Assembly (NCBI GenBank): GCA_951640165.1
Contig: OX621266.1
Coordinates: 8,432,001-8,496,000 of the forward strand
Reading direction: 5' to 3'
DNA length: 64,000 bases
DNA from: Pseudoips prasinana
Taxonomy: Eukaryota > Arthropoda > Insecta > Lepidoptera > Nolidae
The notes below the pieces were generated by a model that saw nothing but the letters and a program-made list of their open reading frames with translations, made no database searches and was not told where the DNA came from. The position numbers were made by a program, and so were the translations under genes. Shown here piece by piece: positions 21,511 to 35,700 of the stretch; position 1 is the stretch's first letter, and each line of letters opens with the position of its first letter.

Positions 21511-22617
21511 TGTTACATCAAGGACATACATTTATATTTTACTATAGAAATAATTCTGTAATATCATAGATTTTTAGATGCATATTATTATTATTAAACA
21601 AATGTATATTATCATGAACATGTCAAACGCTGTTCAGCCGAAGGCTGTTAACGACTTCAATATGAACTACCCGTTGTAAGTTCGTCATGCTCCCATTGCG
21701 TGTTAATGCTTGCGGTGGCGTTGTGGGTCGGGTCGTTTCCTTCCCTCTAATATGCCGAGGGAGGCGATGGCTGGCCCTCACGTCATACTGGTGAACGGGT
21801 GCTGCTTGCGGTAACTGGTCGAACTGCTGTTGGGGTACTCCTAATATTTTATTTTTTCATACAGTCTCGTCTTGCCTCTGGTTGACTTTGTGTGACTTGT
21901 TAATTATGTAAATGTACGCGGATGTACCCACCGTTTTCTCATCTAGCAAGAGGTTATTCTAATAGCTTGAGTGAAATTTAATGTTATTGTTTATTATCTC
22001 ACAATTTTTTGATTCATTAGATGACAACGGTTCTGTGCGTGGATTAGCCTACATAACGCCCATCACAATGTAAGAAAATACATGAATTAAAAAAAAAAAA
22101 AAGAACGAAAACAAAAAGCAAAAGAAGACGAAAAAAGCAAGCCCGGAGTTTCTTTGTGGCTTTCTTCTCCGGGTCGTCCACCTAGGTAGCTAGAGAAAGC
22201 CGCAGGTTAGCTAGGGTAGGCTCCTCAGCGGCGAGGATCGCTTTGGCCCCTTAACACGTCATCGGTGATCCCGTGCAACTGATCACACCCTCTTTTAGAA
22301 TTCTGTCCTTTTGCTTCAGCGGCCCCCTGAGCTGTGGCCCGAACCCCAAAAGGGTGGCCTCGGGTATTAATCGTTTAATTTAAGCTACTGGTTAAGAGCC
22401 TTCTGCGCTAGTCAAATGCTCATTGCCTTCAATTCTTTAGTTTTAATATTGTACAACTAAATTTCAAAATAATAGATTAATTTTTTTAGACTAATTATAT
22501 TTTTGTAATTTTTATACTGTATTCGACTATGTTTATGTACTCCATTGTGAACTTGACAAGTACAAGTGTATGTTAATACCCAAGTGCTGAATAAATTTCA
22601 TCATCATCATCATCATC
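21511..22617 (+). mobile_element. LINE 3' untranslated region with CAT tail
   Basis: The A-rich segment at 22085-22140 and the GC-richer block that follows (TTTGTGGCTTTCTTCTCCGG, GCCGCAGGTTAGCTAGGGTA) run to AATAAATTT then (CAT)n at 22600-22617. The part 22078-22600 is repeated in reverse at 54955-55535. Confidence 0.75.
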
Positions 22618-22877
22618 AAATAATTTTTGAAAATATTTGTTTCATGCACTGTCCTAAAAAGAACAAAATAAATAAGGCCCAATTACTTAAGCCTTTTTGA
22701 ACTGATGATCGTTCATATTTGATGTCGATGAGATGGTGGCCGATTGATTTTTATTTTTATTATGTGAACTTGTCCCAATAATTCCTATCTGTTATTTTTC
22801 TGTTATACGTACACAGTTTCTATATCGGTTTCCTATCCCAATATGACCTATCAGGTGAAGTTAAAATATCAAACAAC

Positions 22878-23099
22878 ATGATAATAGAATCCACAAAACA
22901 ATCCGATGATGAACTACTAAAAGTTTTTAATCATCGCACAGTTCAAGAAGCTATTCCGCGTATTGGGAGTATGCTTAGAAATCGTATTAAACGAAAAAAA
23001 TGTGATAAACGACCCGAAGACCCTCAGTCATATCGACTAAGAACGTTACTGCCTTCCGTAGGCAAGTTCTTAGAACGACGTATTGTACCGGGATTGTGA
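22878..23099 (+). pseudogene. Possible non-LTR RT remnant
   Basis: The 73-residue frame contains DPQSYRLRTLLPSVGKFLER, resembling the RT phrase for DP-x-SYRPI-x-LLP-x-x-GK-x-LER. No more RT sequence is recognised around it. Low-confidence fragment. Confidence 0.4.
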
Positions 23100-23568
23100 T
23101 ACCAGCAGGAACGATATTACACGATAATTTATGTTCTTTTACTGTAGGACATTGCCAGTTCTCGTAGCTTTACGGTTTTCCTCACCGAGGACAGTGAGGA
23201 AACAAGTCCTTGTTGAGGGTGAACTAACCGTGCGTTGCGTTTAACAGTAACGTTATTGATATCTTGATCAACGTGTTATTTCGAACTAGTTTTAGAAGCT
23301 TATAGAATACTTTAAACGAGTTGGTGGCAACGCTAAGCTCAACTTTTAGGCTCTTACAAGGATACCAACGGCATCGTCGGGACTGTCATTTAATGCTCTT
23401 AGAATAATTTAAGGGGAAATACTATCTTGGTTGCATATGGTACGGCTCGCCTGTATGGACTGACAGTGCTACCATCGATATTTTCGAGACATCTATGGTA
23501 AGTGCAGAAGTACTGAACAGACGTGTTTTAGTCCACTGCTTCAAAACAATGCATATTGTGATATTGAC

Positions 23569-23724
23569 CGTCGCCATGGTGGTGACCCCGACGTTCACCA
23601 TCGCTCCTGCCTTCACGTGCACGGGCTCCTGCACGTGGGCGAGGAAGAAAGCGACCACCTTACGCGTGCGCGTGTCCATATGTTCCCACGGCAGCCCGTA
23701 CACCGCAATCTTCAGTTTCTCACT
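23569..23724 (-). CDS. Odorant receptor exon 7 (C-terminal helix region)
   Basis: The exon encodes 52 residues, SEKLKIAVYGLPWEHMDTRT to VNVGVTTMAT, containing the most conserved odorant-receptor block before helix 7. The acceptor is GATTACAG; the donor is GTCAAT, weaker than the others. The final exon was not recognised. Confidence 0.88.
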
Positions 23725-26700
23725 CTGTAATCATATAGTGTATTATTTTTAGGAGCATATATAGAAATTTATTATTAACACCAGATAAAATAAGCTTAAT
23801 GTAGTGTTCCTAGCCTATTGTAGAAACGAACGGGCTTGCTGGAACAGGCTTAAGCATTTATCATTAATTCTATTTGTGAAATAATTTAAAGTGATTGTTA
23901 GCTAACTAATTGATTTTTGAGATTGGTTGTAACAGAAACAATTTGGTCAACTTTCAATAATTTAGTCTGCTGTAAGTTTGAATCAACTTTTGGTCAGATA
24001 CCGGTGTCGCGGCCTGAACGCCTTTCCAAAGAACCATACCAATAATCTTAGCGACAACAGATAATTTATATTCTTAATATTGTTAACACTGTTTATACTG
24101 TACCATTTTTCTTACCATAAACCTATCGACCAAGCACCATTTATTATTTCGACTTTATATATAGACAAGAAGTAGGACCAGCAGTGTCTCATGCATAGAC
24201 AACCGATTCAAACTATTCGCTCAGATATCCAGCAATTAACAAGTTCATTACGCTGCTACTATCACGTTATCTCGATATAAGTAGTTAAGTAAGTAATACA
24301 AATATGTAATCATATAACATTTTTTAAACAATTATGGATTAAAGGCGGTCAACAACAATCTTAAGTTTCTAAAAGCTATTTACATAAACGATGCGATGTT
24401 GATCTATATTTGCTCGGAGTATGGTACAGACGCCAGCACATCAAGCTACCCCAATCTTTCATATTTCCCCAATTGAAAGTGAACCTTATGCTAATGTGAT
24501 AAAGTTCAGAATCTATAAAAGAAATTTGACAGATTGGGGTAGCTGGATGTGCTGGCGTCTGTACATAGTGGTCCCTGTAGATTAAAGCAAGAAATAACAC
24601 GAATGAAGTAACGCTATTCATAAGCTATTTTCTATTCTAAACCTAAAAAAAGATGGTTTGGGCTTTAGAAAAGATGAATGAAAATCATCATCATCATCAT
24701 ATCAGCCGAAAGACGTCCACTGCTGAACAAAGGCCTCCCGGTCTTGTGCTATTCGCATCCAGCATTTTCCAGCGACAAGATCATCGGTCCATCTTGTAGG
24801 GGGCCTGCCCACGCTGCGTCTTCCGGTTCGTGGTCGCCACTCGAGAACCTTTCTGCCCCAACGGCCGTCGGCTCTACGAGCTATGTGCCCTGCCCACTGC
24901 CACTTCAACTTGGCAATTCTTCGGGCTATGTCGGTGACTTTGGTTCGCCTGAATGAAAATAGATTGACATAATAACATTACCTGGCCTGTGTGTAACATA
25001 TTGTATATTCTGATATAGGACGGTAGTTGTTTGTAAAGCTACCCGTGTTATGTGAATAAATCAGTCGTTGTCTAGCAAGCTGTTGTATCATCTCATGGTG
25101 ACAGCGGTTTTACATTGTGTATGTTACAGTGTGAATGGTACAAACGGAAGGGCAAGACCTCGTAGAACATTATCCGACTAAATCGGAGACATTGTCAAGA
25201 AAGGCCAGGTCAGAAGTAAACCAGCGAGCATGTATGAAGAATATAATGACAGTAAACGAGGAGAAGGAGAAGTCCGTTGTCTCTGCCTACCCATCTGCAA
25301 AACAGGTGTGAGTCGATGTATGTATATAAACCTGCTAGTTAATTTTATGGAAAAATTGTAGACAATGTTCTTATTTGCTTAATTATTAAAGAGAGATATT
25401 TAATAATATACAAAACCTATACACAGTAGATATACTGGCAATTGATAGAAAGGGAGAGCATGGCTCTTCGCACGCACCGTCACCTTCCTTACTTAACTCG
25501 TTTAGTTAAAATACAAGCATTATATTAAACCTTCAGACTTGTTTTTGTTTGTATTTCAGTAAGCGCGCACTCCTTAAATGTTACTTTCATGGAAGTATAT
25601 TATCTAATCTACCAAAATCGAACTTTGCGAAACTGCTGAATAATCTGTTTTGTTTTCTCGCACATAAATGCAATGTGAAACAAGTAAAGCTTACCGCAAT
25701 ATACTTGCATGTTTCAGAAACATATTCATTTATTTCAGAAACACTTAAATTTAGTTTACGAAACAGTGTTTATAAACATTTGTTGCTCAGCGAAGACACC
25801 ACCTCTCAAGCTTTACCCTGGTCTTTAGTTAGAACCGTTCAGTAAATTTATATTTACCATAGTGCCGATATTCTCAAAAATGATGGACACCTGCATGAGC
25901 TGTTGGATCAAGATCACGGTCATAGGCCCGTACCGCATCAGCGCTTCCGGCGTCTGCAATCAGTCGTATTAACTGAAGTAGAGAGTTGGAAAGTAAACCT
26001 TTTATTTATTTAAGTTCCGTTACGTTTATTTCTATGGCCGAGATAGTAATGTAATAGTTTCTTTTATATATAAATAGATTCTGCCAACTCATAATACCTA
26101 ATTGCAAGATCTTCGTTTACGCAGATGACACTGCGCTTGTCATAAGTGCTAAAACATGGGCGTCTGCCCATCGTGCAGCGGAACATGCCCTAGGGATAGT
26201 CATGGACTGGTTTTCATCTAATATGCTTTCAATAAACGTGTCCAAAACTCACTATGTCCCTTTCTCAGCTAATACTGTCGCACAACCTAATCTGCCCGAT
26301 ATTAAGATCCATAGCTGCCTGTCAACAAGAACATCTTGCAAATGTCCATCTTTACAAAGAAGTTCATTTGTTAAATACCTGGGTGTTTATATTGACAACA
26401 CACTGGGTTGGCGGAAGCATATCGATGCGACAGTGTCACGAGTTCGCAAATTAATGTTACCCATGAGGAAATTAAGACGAGTAGTTGATGGCACTCTATT
26501 GAAAACCATTTATTATGCTTTAGTTCAGTCATTATTTGCCTATTGCATTTCTGTATGGGGTAGTACATTTAAGACCTACTTATTACGACTGGAGAGGGCG
26601 CAAAGAGCGGTTTTGAAGGTCATGCTTTACAAACCCTATCGCTATCCAACAACCCAATTATTCCAAGACGTATCTGCCCTCACTGTCCGACAACTCTGTG

Positions 26701-29700
26701 CGCTTAAAATCATCTTGCGAGTGCAGTCATCTTTAACCTACGACCCTAAGCTAAATGAGCATAAACGACGTAAATATCTTGTATGCCCAACTATAGCTGC
26801 CAAAACAGATTTAGGCAGCCGAAGTTACCCAACTGTTAGCGCTCGTCTATACAACACTATAAACAGATTATGCAATATATATCCTTGGCGTAAAGTGAAA
26901 TGTAAACTTGTGGTCAATGATTACTTACAGAAGTTAACCTACGAGGAGACTGAGCAATTATTTTCAAAAAAACCTACATAACTCCTATGTAAAATGGAAC
27001 TTAAGCCCGGTGATATACATACTCAACAAAATTTAGATAAACACATACGCAATCCCACACACACGCAATACCACACACACACACACGAACACAAATAGAC
27101 TCAAATAAACTTACACACACCTCAAACACACTATTATCTATGTATATTGTAGTTGTACGATATTTAAGATGACTTAATCATAAGTTTTATGTACTAAATA
27201 TTATTAAAACTGCAACGTCTAAAATTTAGTATAAAGCAGCAACTCATCAATACTAGGACTATTTTCATCACATAAATTGTAAGAGGAAGGCGCCAGTGTC
27301 TGTAACACAGTTAATACTATCATAGACACTGACGTTCACTCTATCTCTTTATTTAAGCATCATTGTATATATTTGTGCATTTATGTGTAGATGAGATGGA
27401 AAATTTGTACTTGGCTTTTTGATAATAAATTATTATTATTATAATGTTCACGAGAGTACTTACCATCTGTGAAACTTCGAGGAGCAAGAGACATCCGCTC
27501 ACTTGGTGAAACAAGTAGTACGCCACGAGGTTGCCGCCGAAAGCATCGGATATCTTCCCAGTGAAGCTGCAACCGCATAAGGCCGCCAAATAGTTCAAAA
27601 TTAACGTAACATATTAATAGACAAATGACGTTATTATATAGAATACTAGCTATGCCCTGCGGTTTCACCCGCGTTAAAGTAGTTTTTGCGTAAAATACTA
27701 ACAAACATACATCCATACTCACAAACTTTGGCATTTATAATATTAGTAGGATGTGTACCTCTAGCGGTTTTGTCAGTGCACGCCGGAATAGCTCGCAGAT
27801 GGTAGATTTTTTTCTACTACTTGACACTTATCGTCATATTTTAGACAATTCACACAATATCTCTATAAATTGTAGCTTATTGTGTTATTCTGATGTATAG
27901 GCTATATTATTGTAAAGTTTCATTAAAATCCACTCAGTAGTTTTTACGTGAAAGAGTAACAAACATCCATCTATCCATCCATACTTACAAACTTTCGCGT
28001 TTATAATATTTATTCATTTGTAATTGGAATATATGGTATAGATCTTCTTTGTAGTACACACTCAAACGGACAAAAATAAAATACTCAAATACTTTGTAAG
28101 TAAAGTAAACAGTAGCAGGAAATAAACAAATAAATTATACTAAGGAACTATGAAATAAATAAATAAAAGTTTTTATTCACGTAGACTTTAAAAATGCTCT
28201 TATAACTATATTACTAAAAACATATTCTGACTATTTGAATATATTTTTAGTAATATAGTTATAAGTAAGTATATAGAGGTATAATTATTTATAGGTAAAT
28301 ATAGATATTTAAGTACACTTAACACTTTACACACAAGACTTAAACTAGATAATTAAACATAATCTCTTGACAATAACTTGATACGAGCTAGCTAAATATC
28401 ATTTCTGTAATAAAATAAATTTTATAAATGTTTTCATACAAGATGTACCTAAATATCTATGTTACTAGAAATAATATCTAATGTATACAACTACATATAT
28501 TACTACAAACATGTTCTGACTATTTACAAGCGCTTTTTTAAAGTCTACGTGAATAAAAAAAGAAAAAAAAAAAAAAAAAAAAAACACGGATTGTATAACA
28601 TAGTTTATAGAGAAGCAAAGTTTAAAGTTATTTATTAGTATAATAGGTGTGAGTGCCTTAGTGTAATTACGCAATGATTGATCAACAGTCGATTAGAACA
28701 CCATTTAGTTATAAAAATCAAAATAATACTTTGCATGATGTAATACAGCACAAGATGAGATTAAACTTAAAAATATATATTTTATTAATCTATGTAATAT
28801 TATCTTTTTCATACAAGTAAAGCAAGTTTTAATTTACATTGCTTTTTCATTGCAATTACACAAAGTCACAGTCAATGGACTGACTGTGCCTTTGCTAAGA
28901 CAGTCCCCTCGCCGCTTCGTGTTGCGGGTTCGAGTCCCGCGCCGGACAACTATTTGTGTGAATATTTATGGAAATAGTTGTTCTGAGTCTGGATGTAATT
29001 TGTGTCTGTCTATTATATGTTTGTAAAGTACAGGAATACAGACACAGGGATTAATTTCCATATAGCGGGCGTAATCTTTATAAAACAAAAAAAATCTGTT
29101 CTCCATCATCGGGTATCAAACAGATCTTCAGTCCATGCTGTGCGTTTTTGAGGACATAATGTAATAATAATAATATCCGGGACATTATTCACACACGGCC
29201 TTCTGATCCCAATCTAAGCAGAGCATCAGAACATGTACTATGGAACCTAGATAACTGATATACTACAAGTACATATACTACTTTTCTTTTTGTAAATACA
29301 GTAGGTATATAGATATTAACACCCGGACTCTGGAGAAACGGACATGTCCATTTTTCATGCATAGAAATAAAATATCTGTCCTGGGTGAGAAGCGAATCGA
29401 CCTACGGCGTGAAAGGCCAGCATCTACCCACCAACCCAACCGGCAAAATCAAATGAATAAAAATAAAATATAATGAAATATGAAAGTGATATGGTATGGT
29501 AGGTAAACTTAACTATATAACTACAACGACATCTATCGAATATGGAGTTCAACTACCATCAGCATCGTGTGTTATTTTTCATCTTTAACACTTTAAAATC
29601 TAATGTCTCTTGATAGAGTGAACCAATTGGGATGAAACAAACACTAACGGCCAGCGCAGACCGAGAGGAGGGCAGTGGAGAGAATTTTATTAAGGCACTA

Positions 29701-32700
29701 GAAAATCAACTTTAAAATTATTTAAATAAAGTCCATGTATGCTTGAACATTATATGCCCGAGACCGTTTTATGCCAGGTTCAAGCATATATGCACTTTAT
29801 TCCTATAGGGATTTTCTAGTGCCTTAATAAAATCTTCTCCGCTGCGCTCCTCTCGGTCTGCGCTGGCCCTAAGTTATACTCCAAGTCGTGTACCATTTTT
29901 ATTGCTTACATATAAAATATAGAATAATTCTGTGTGACGGTTATGAATGAATCATTAGAATTATTAGAAGTATCGGAATAGGATCGGTCTCAAATGGCTT
30001 ATATAAGACAAAATACTCCGTAATAGTTTAGCCACCGTTTATAAACTATATTCATCTAATAAACAACTTGATTTTATTTCACGTGTAAAAATAACTTACC
30101 CAATAATTAGCTTGTGAAAATCTATGCAGTCTTTCAATCGGTTCGTTACCATCTGCAGCTCTGTCTCAGAGTACATCTCTGCATTTGTCAATGTCCCCCT
30201 CGACTTCTCGCTATCCTCAGTAGATGCAGGCTTTGGAAAATTATCTAGTTTGTATAGGAGAATTTTAAAATGACCCCAGAGATTAAAAATCATTAAAGAT
30301 AACAAGATGTCGAACATTAGAATGCTACTGCCACACAAAAACGTACCCAACCTGGAAAAAAAATCATCTCAAAGAAACAAAGGGAAAGTAACCGCTCGGA
30401 TCAATTAGGGTTTTGTGATTGTCTATTAGGTAGATAAAGCGGACGCGTATACAGCCTCCTATAGCTGTCGGTACTGGGTACGGATGGTTGTTACGACTCC
30501 CTCAGTCATTCTATCACAGAAACGTCGTGAAATCCTTGTAACTGAACGTTGTTTCCACGTGTTAGTTCTACTCTTCACTAGGGGCTGTTTAACGCAAAAC
30601 GCAAATGAAAATGAGGATGTGTTTCAATCCAATGAGTCTTCCTTCCGCGTCTGTACATCGACCACTCCGACTTTGTGACCCGATTGCATTATTTGATATA
30701 AGAAGTTACTTATGTACAGAAAACCTTTGGTGATATTATAGCGGTTCGTAATATTTCGGGCGCTAGCGCGTATTTTATTTCCAATTGCCTAGGTATCTTC
30801 TTGTGTATCCATGAGGTCAGTCTTATTAGTTATTTATCAAAGTACTGCCACATGACACATATTATAAGTACACAGTTAAATCTATAAAACATGTTGTGAT
30901 ATGCATCACAATAACGGCGTCCATAGCATTTGCACTAATTTTCTAACTAACGTTTGACTGGTATTAGTGAACAATTTATATTATGTATCTAAATTAAATT
31001 ACAAGTATTAGGAGCTAAACACACAAATATAAAACAAATAGTAACAACGTGAACAGCATACATATATCTTACATAATATTATTAATTAAGTAACCATAAA
31101 TTATTGTCTTCATACCATTATCAAAGATATCGAGATCAGGAATTCTTTGAGATAAAAAATATATTCGAGTTATGAAATGCTTTTTGCAAAGTCAGCAAAT
31201 AAGTGTACATTGTGACGGGGTGTTCGTGAGCAGTCGCCGTCACTTTGCAAAGTCAGCAAATAAGTGTACATAGTGACGGGGTGTTCGTGAGCAGTCGCCG
31301 TCACTTTGCAAAGTCAGCAAATAAGTGTACATTGTGACGGGGTGTTCGTGAGCAGTCGCCGTCACTTTGCAAAGTCAGCAAATAAGTGTACATAGTGACG
31401 GGGTGTTCGTGAGCAGTCGCCGTCACTTTGCAAAGTCAGCAAATAAGTGTACATTGTGACGGGGTGTTCGTGAGCAGTCGCCGTTAGACTTGAGTAACTC
31501 CGGAGCGATTCGTTCCGATGAACTACTCCAACACAGTGAACGAACTGAACTCGTTCGGTACTGTGCGGGATTATCGTTCCACCAGTGCTGCCATTTTAGC
31601 GCTTTCGGCGCTAGATCTAGCGCTTTTTTGCTATGTTCAGCGGGCACTTGATAATTTTAGCGCTTAACGGATAATTTAGCGCTTTCTTAATTTTTAATAT
31701 GGCAGCACTATTTGTGCCGTGGAGAATAAAATTCTGTGATAAAATTATTGTCTATGTTCAATTTTATGCTCTATGCCAGTTGGGTTTTAATATGGCAATA
31801 GCTCTATTGTCTTATAGAGCACGGGGAATCCCTTGAACATTAAGTACGGTTTGTTTCATGTTTGGTTCATTGACTTTGCTTCTTTCATGTTCATTCTGTC
31901 TATGTGAACGCACTGAAGTTCAAGTTTAGAAATAACGTTTTAAGCACTGATTTTACTAGTTACTCTTGTGAGTGTTCCATAGTGTTGTGTTGGTTATCTG
32001 TTTTGGAATGGATGTACCATTATCAAAAAAATTTTGTACAAACAAAGATATAAAGTTGAATGGGAGAAATCGCCCAACTTTAAACAATGGTTGAAATCTG
32101 TGCCTGGAGATGATACAAGGGCAATGTGTTTGTATTGTAGGAAGGATTTTCTTGCCAAATTAAGCGATATCCAGAGACATTGTGATTCAGTTCATCACAA
32201 GAAGCAGGCGAAACCGTTCTTGGCAAAAAACAAACACAAATCTCTTCAATGCTGCAAAAACCCGTCGATAAGCTCTGTGTTGAGGCTGAAGGTGCTCTCT
32301 CAATGTATGTTGCAGAACACACAGCTATACAAGCAATTGATCACCTTACCGAATTATGTAAGAATAAATTTTCGGATTCTAAGGCTACTACAGAAATGAA
32401 ATTGCACCGAACGAAATGTACAGCAATAATAAAGGAAGTATTAGCACCTCACTTTAAAAATTGTATAAGAAATGATATTGGTGATAATTCGTATAGCTTG
32501 ATTATAGATGAATCTACTGATGTTTCTGTTCGAAAATATCTCAGTATTGTTGTTAAATATTTTAGCAGCAGACGCAACGAAATAGTTTCCACATTCTTAG
32601 GGCTGGTTGAATTGGAATCTGCAGATGCCGAAGGAATAGTTTCAGCGTTAACAGCACAACTTGAAGCTTTTAAACTTGATAAAAGCAAGTTAATTGGAAT

Positions 32701-35700
32701 CGGAACAGATAATGCTTCGGTTATGACTGGAGTTAACGCAGGTGTCCATAAAATATTGCAGGAAAGGTATGCTTTACCCAATCTAGTGTTGATAAGATGT
32801 GTCTGCCATTCGATTCAATTGGCAGTGTCACATGCGTCATGTGAGACTATACCAAGAAATATTGAATTTATGATAAGAGAAACTCACAATTGGTTCAAGC
32901 TTTCACCGAAACGAAAAAACGAATATAAAAAAATATATGAAGCGATAAACTTTGGAGAGGAGCCACTTAAGATCTTAAAAGCTCGTGATACACGATGGCT
33001 GTCAATTGAACCCGCGGTAGCTAGAATCTTAAGTCAATGGATAGAACTAAAATTACACTTTCAATTAATGAGAACTCGTGAAAATTGCTACCAAGCCGAA
33101 TTATTATATAACATGTTCAACGATCCAAGAAACAAAATTTATTTGCAGTTTTTGTGTGGAATACTTAATAATTTACAAGGGGCAATAAAAACATTTGAAA
33201 ACAAAACTTCTGACCCATGTCTGCTCTACAATACGCTACATGATTTAATACGAAACATGTGCACGAAAATAATAATAGCGCAACCGAGAATGCAATTCGA
33301 AAGCATTAAAGTGAAAGAACATCTGTCTATGTCACCATACCTTGGTTATTTATTTGAGAAAGAGATGAACGAGTCTTCATTGAATGAGGATGAAAAAAAT
33401 GCAATGAAGGCGAGGTGTGTTGATTTTATTATTAAACTAATAAATGAGCTGCAACAAAGACTGCCTGAAAATTTAAAACTACTTAAAAACTCTATGGCAT
33501 TATCTGTTTCCGTCATTTTAAAACCAAACAGAAATATCGATAACTTTATACAAGTTTTGGAAAGTCTGGGTTACACAGAAAATATGGATAATGTTATACA
33601 GCAGTGGCAAACTGTTATCCTACAGAACTGGGAAAATACCGAAGATACGGTGAAGTTCTGGACAGAAGTTCAACAGTCGAGGGACGCAGCTGGATGTTGT
33701 CCATATAAAGACTTATTCAATGTCGCGGCAAAAATAATGAGTTTGCCACATTCAAATGCTGATATTGAGCGGGTGTTCAGCTTAATGAATGTGGTTAAAA
33801 ACAAGTTGCGAAATGCATTGCATTTAAAAACTATTAACGCCATCCTATTAATAAGAGCAGGATTAACCGGGGTTAACAGCAACTGTTATAATTATCAACT
33901 ACCAGCTGATATTTTAAGTAAGATAGGATTATCCGAAAAATATAAAGTAAATACTACTGAACCTAACCAGCCTGGACCCTCGAGTTCAGCTATGATGGAC
34001 GAAAGAATTTTAATTTTTTTTACTTGTTTTTTACTTAAAGTTGACTTTACTATACCCAAACTGTAGGTATAGAATAATATGAATATGTTTTCTCTTCTAA
34101 ATGTTATTATTGTAATAAAAAGTTGTTTTTCACTACAATCACTTCGTATTTTATTTTATTTTTGTCGTGCGTATGACGCTTTTTCCACGATCAATGTGAT
34201 TACACAATCTACCATAATAAACACAGCCCATGTTTAGTATGGGAGATTATTTAAATCACACTGATCGTCTAAAACGAGCTTCAGTTAAAAGTTCGAATTT
34301 AGCGCTTTATTGACTCGTTTGAACCGATTTAGCGCTTTAATGGCTTGTCAATATATTCGAATCTAGCGCTTAGTGCACCGCTGTCAGCGCTGATTGGATT
34401 TTTTCATCTGGCAGCACTCCACAGTTCACCGACTCATTATAATCCCGCCTCTCTGGTCTAAGCCCGCGTCAGTGTGTGTAGGTAGGAACGAGAGCCCTTT
34501 GGTGTATAGTGCGTCCCCAACTCAACTCACCACATTGTGGTGAGTTGAGTTGGTGACGTATAAATAAGTGCATGTGGTGACCACATACACTTAGTTTTAG
34601 ATCTGATTCATTATCGCATTTACACACACTGACAATTATTGTTTAGCTTTCTTAGTATTCGATATTCTAGAGAGCTGGTTAACTATTTTGGTCTCTATTT
34701 CATAAAGCAATAAGTTTATTTTAGATTGACATTCTATTTTATGCAACTTTGTTTACGTTATGAGATCGTATTTTTTAAATTTGTTAGAGAGTCGAATTGC
34801 GTTGAGTGAGTGACTACTTCCTATTGTGCCTACTTTTTGTTTTTTTATATATAAAATGACTTCTAAACGTAAACGTAGTGATATTCGGGGACATTTTAAG
34901 GAAATAGAACCAAAAAAGCAACGTCTGGAAATACAAGTAATTTGTCGCGCCATATGACCAGGAAACATCCTACAATACCTATCGTTTTGGAACGGCAAGT
35001 TGAAATAAATACTTAAAGATCTAATACTGACCCATCAACTTCTGCTGACCAACAACAAACATCGCAACAAAATATTACTGATTTTATCATCAGAAAAAGA
35101 CCTATTTCCGTACAAAGATCGCAGGTTATAGATAAGCAATTGGTGAAGTGGATATCGAAAGGCCAACATTCTCTACGTGTCGTTGACGAACCATTGTTAT
35201 AGTTCACAGTTTATGAACGAATAGCTAAACAAGTTCCAATTCCGGACTCTGTCGAAAACATGTCTATGCCACAGTTCATTTCGCTCTTTGAATCAGTAGT
35301 ACTGTACTTTATATACAACCTACCAAGTCAAGGAGCGAAATGAACTGTGGAACGAGTTAGCGGAACGAGTTCACTTCACGGAACGAGATTTGATGAACTA
35401 GATCCATTAAGTGAACGACAATGCCCAAGGCTAGTCGCCGTCACTTTCTCGCAGTGGAGGCCTTTGTTCTTTTTAAATATTTAGTCATTTTCCAAAATGA
35501 ATGATCCTCTTGTGCTTAGCTGTCGATACTTGCAGCCCCTCTGGTGTTGCAGGTGTCCATGGGCGACGGTGATCACTTACCATCAGGTGACCCGTATTGC
35601 TCTTGTGCCGGACTATTATATATAAAAAGTTAGTAACAAAAGCAGCCGAGCGACGCAATTCTTACTTACGCGTTTACTACTTGAGCTACACAGTAGCCTT

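Larger units (their letters stand above)
31485..35433 (+). mobile_element. Outer hAT element carrying a nested hAT
   Basis: The ends are TAGACTTGAG and (complement) TAGCCTTGGG. The exact 8-bp target duplication GTCGCCGT lies at 31477-31484 and 35434-35441. GAACGAGTTC-like words cluster near both ends (31500-31560 and 35350-35415). The element's own gene survives only as a broken N-terminus (34858-35340); most of its interior was lost or replaced. It lies in the odorant-receptor intron between exons 3 and 4. Confidence 0.88.

Noticed and set aside
25549..25845. 98-residue plus-strand frame near odorant-receptor exon 6
   Set aside because: Opposite strand to the receptor and no recognisable family; likely chance in intron DNA.
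27381..27734. 117-residue minus-strand frame overlapping odorant-receptor exon 5
   Set aside because: It is a shadow frame; the receptor exon is in a different frame with proper splice sites and matching phase.
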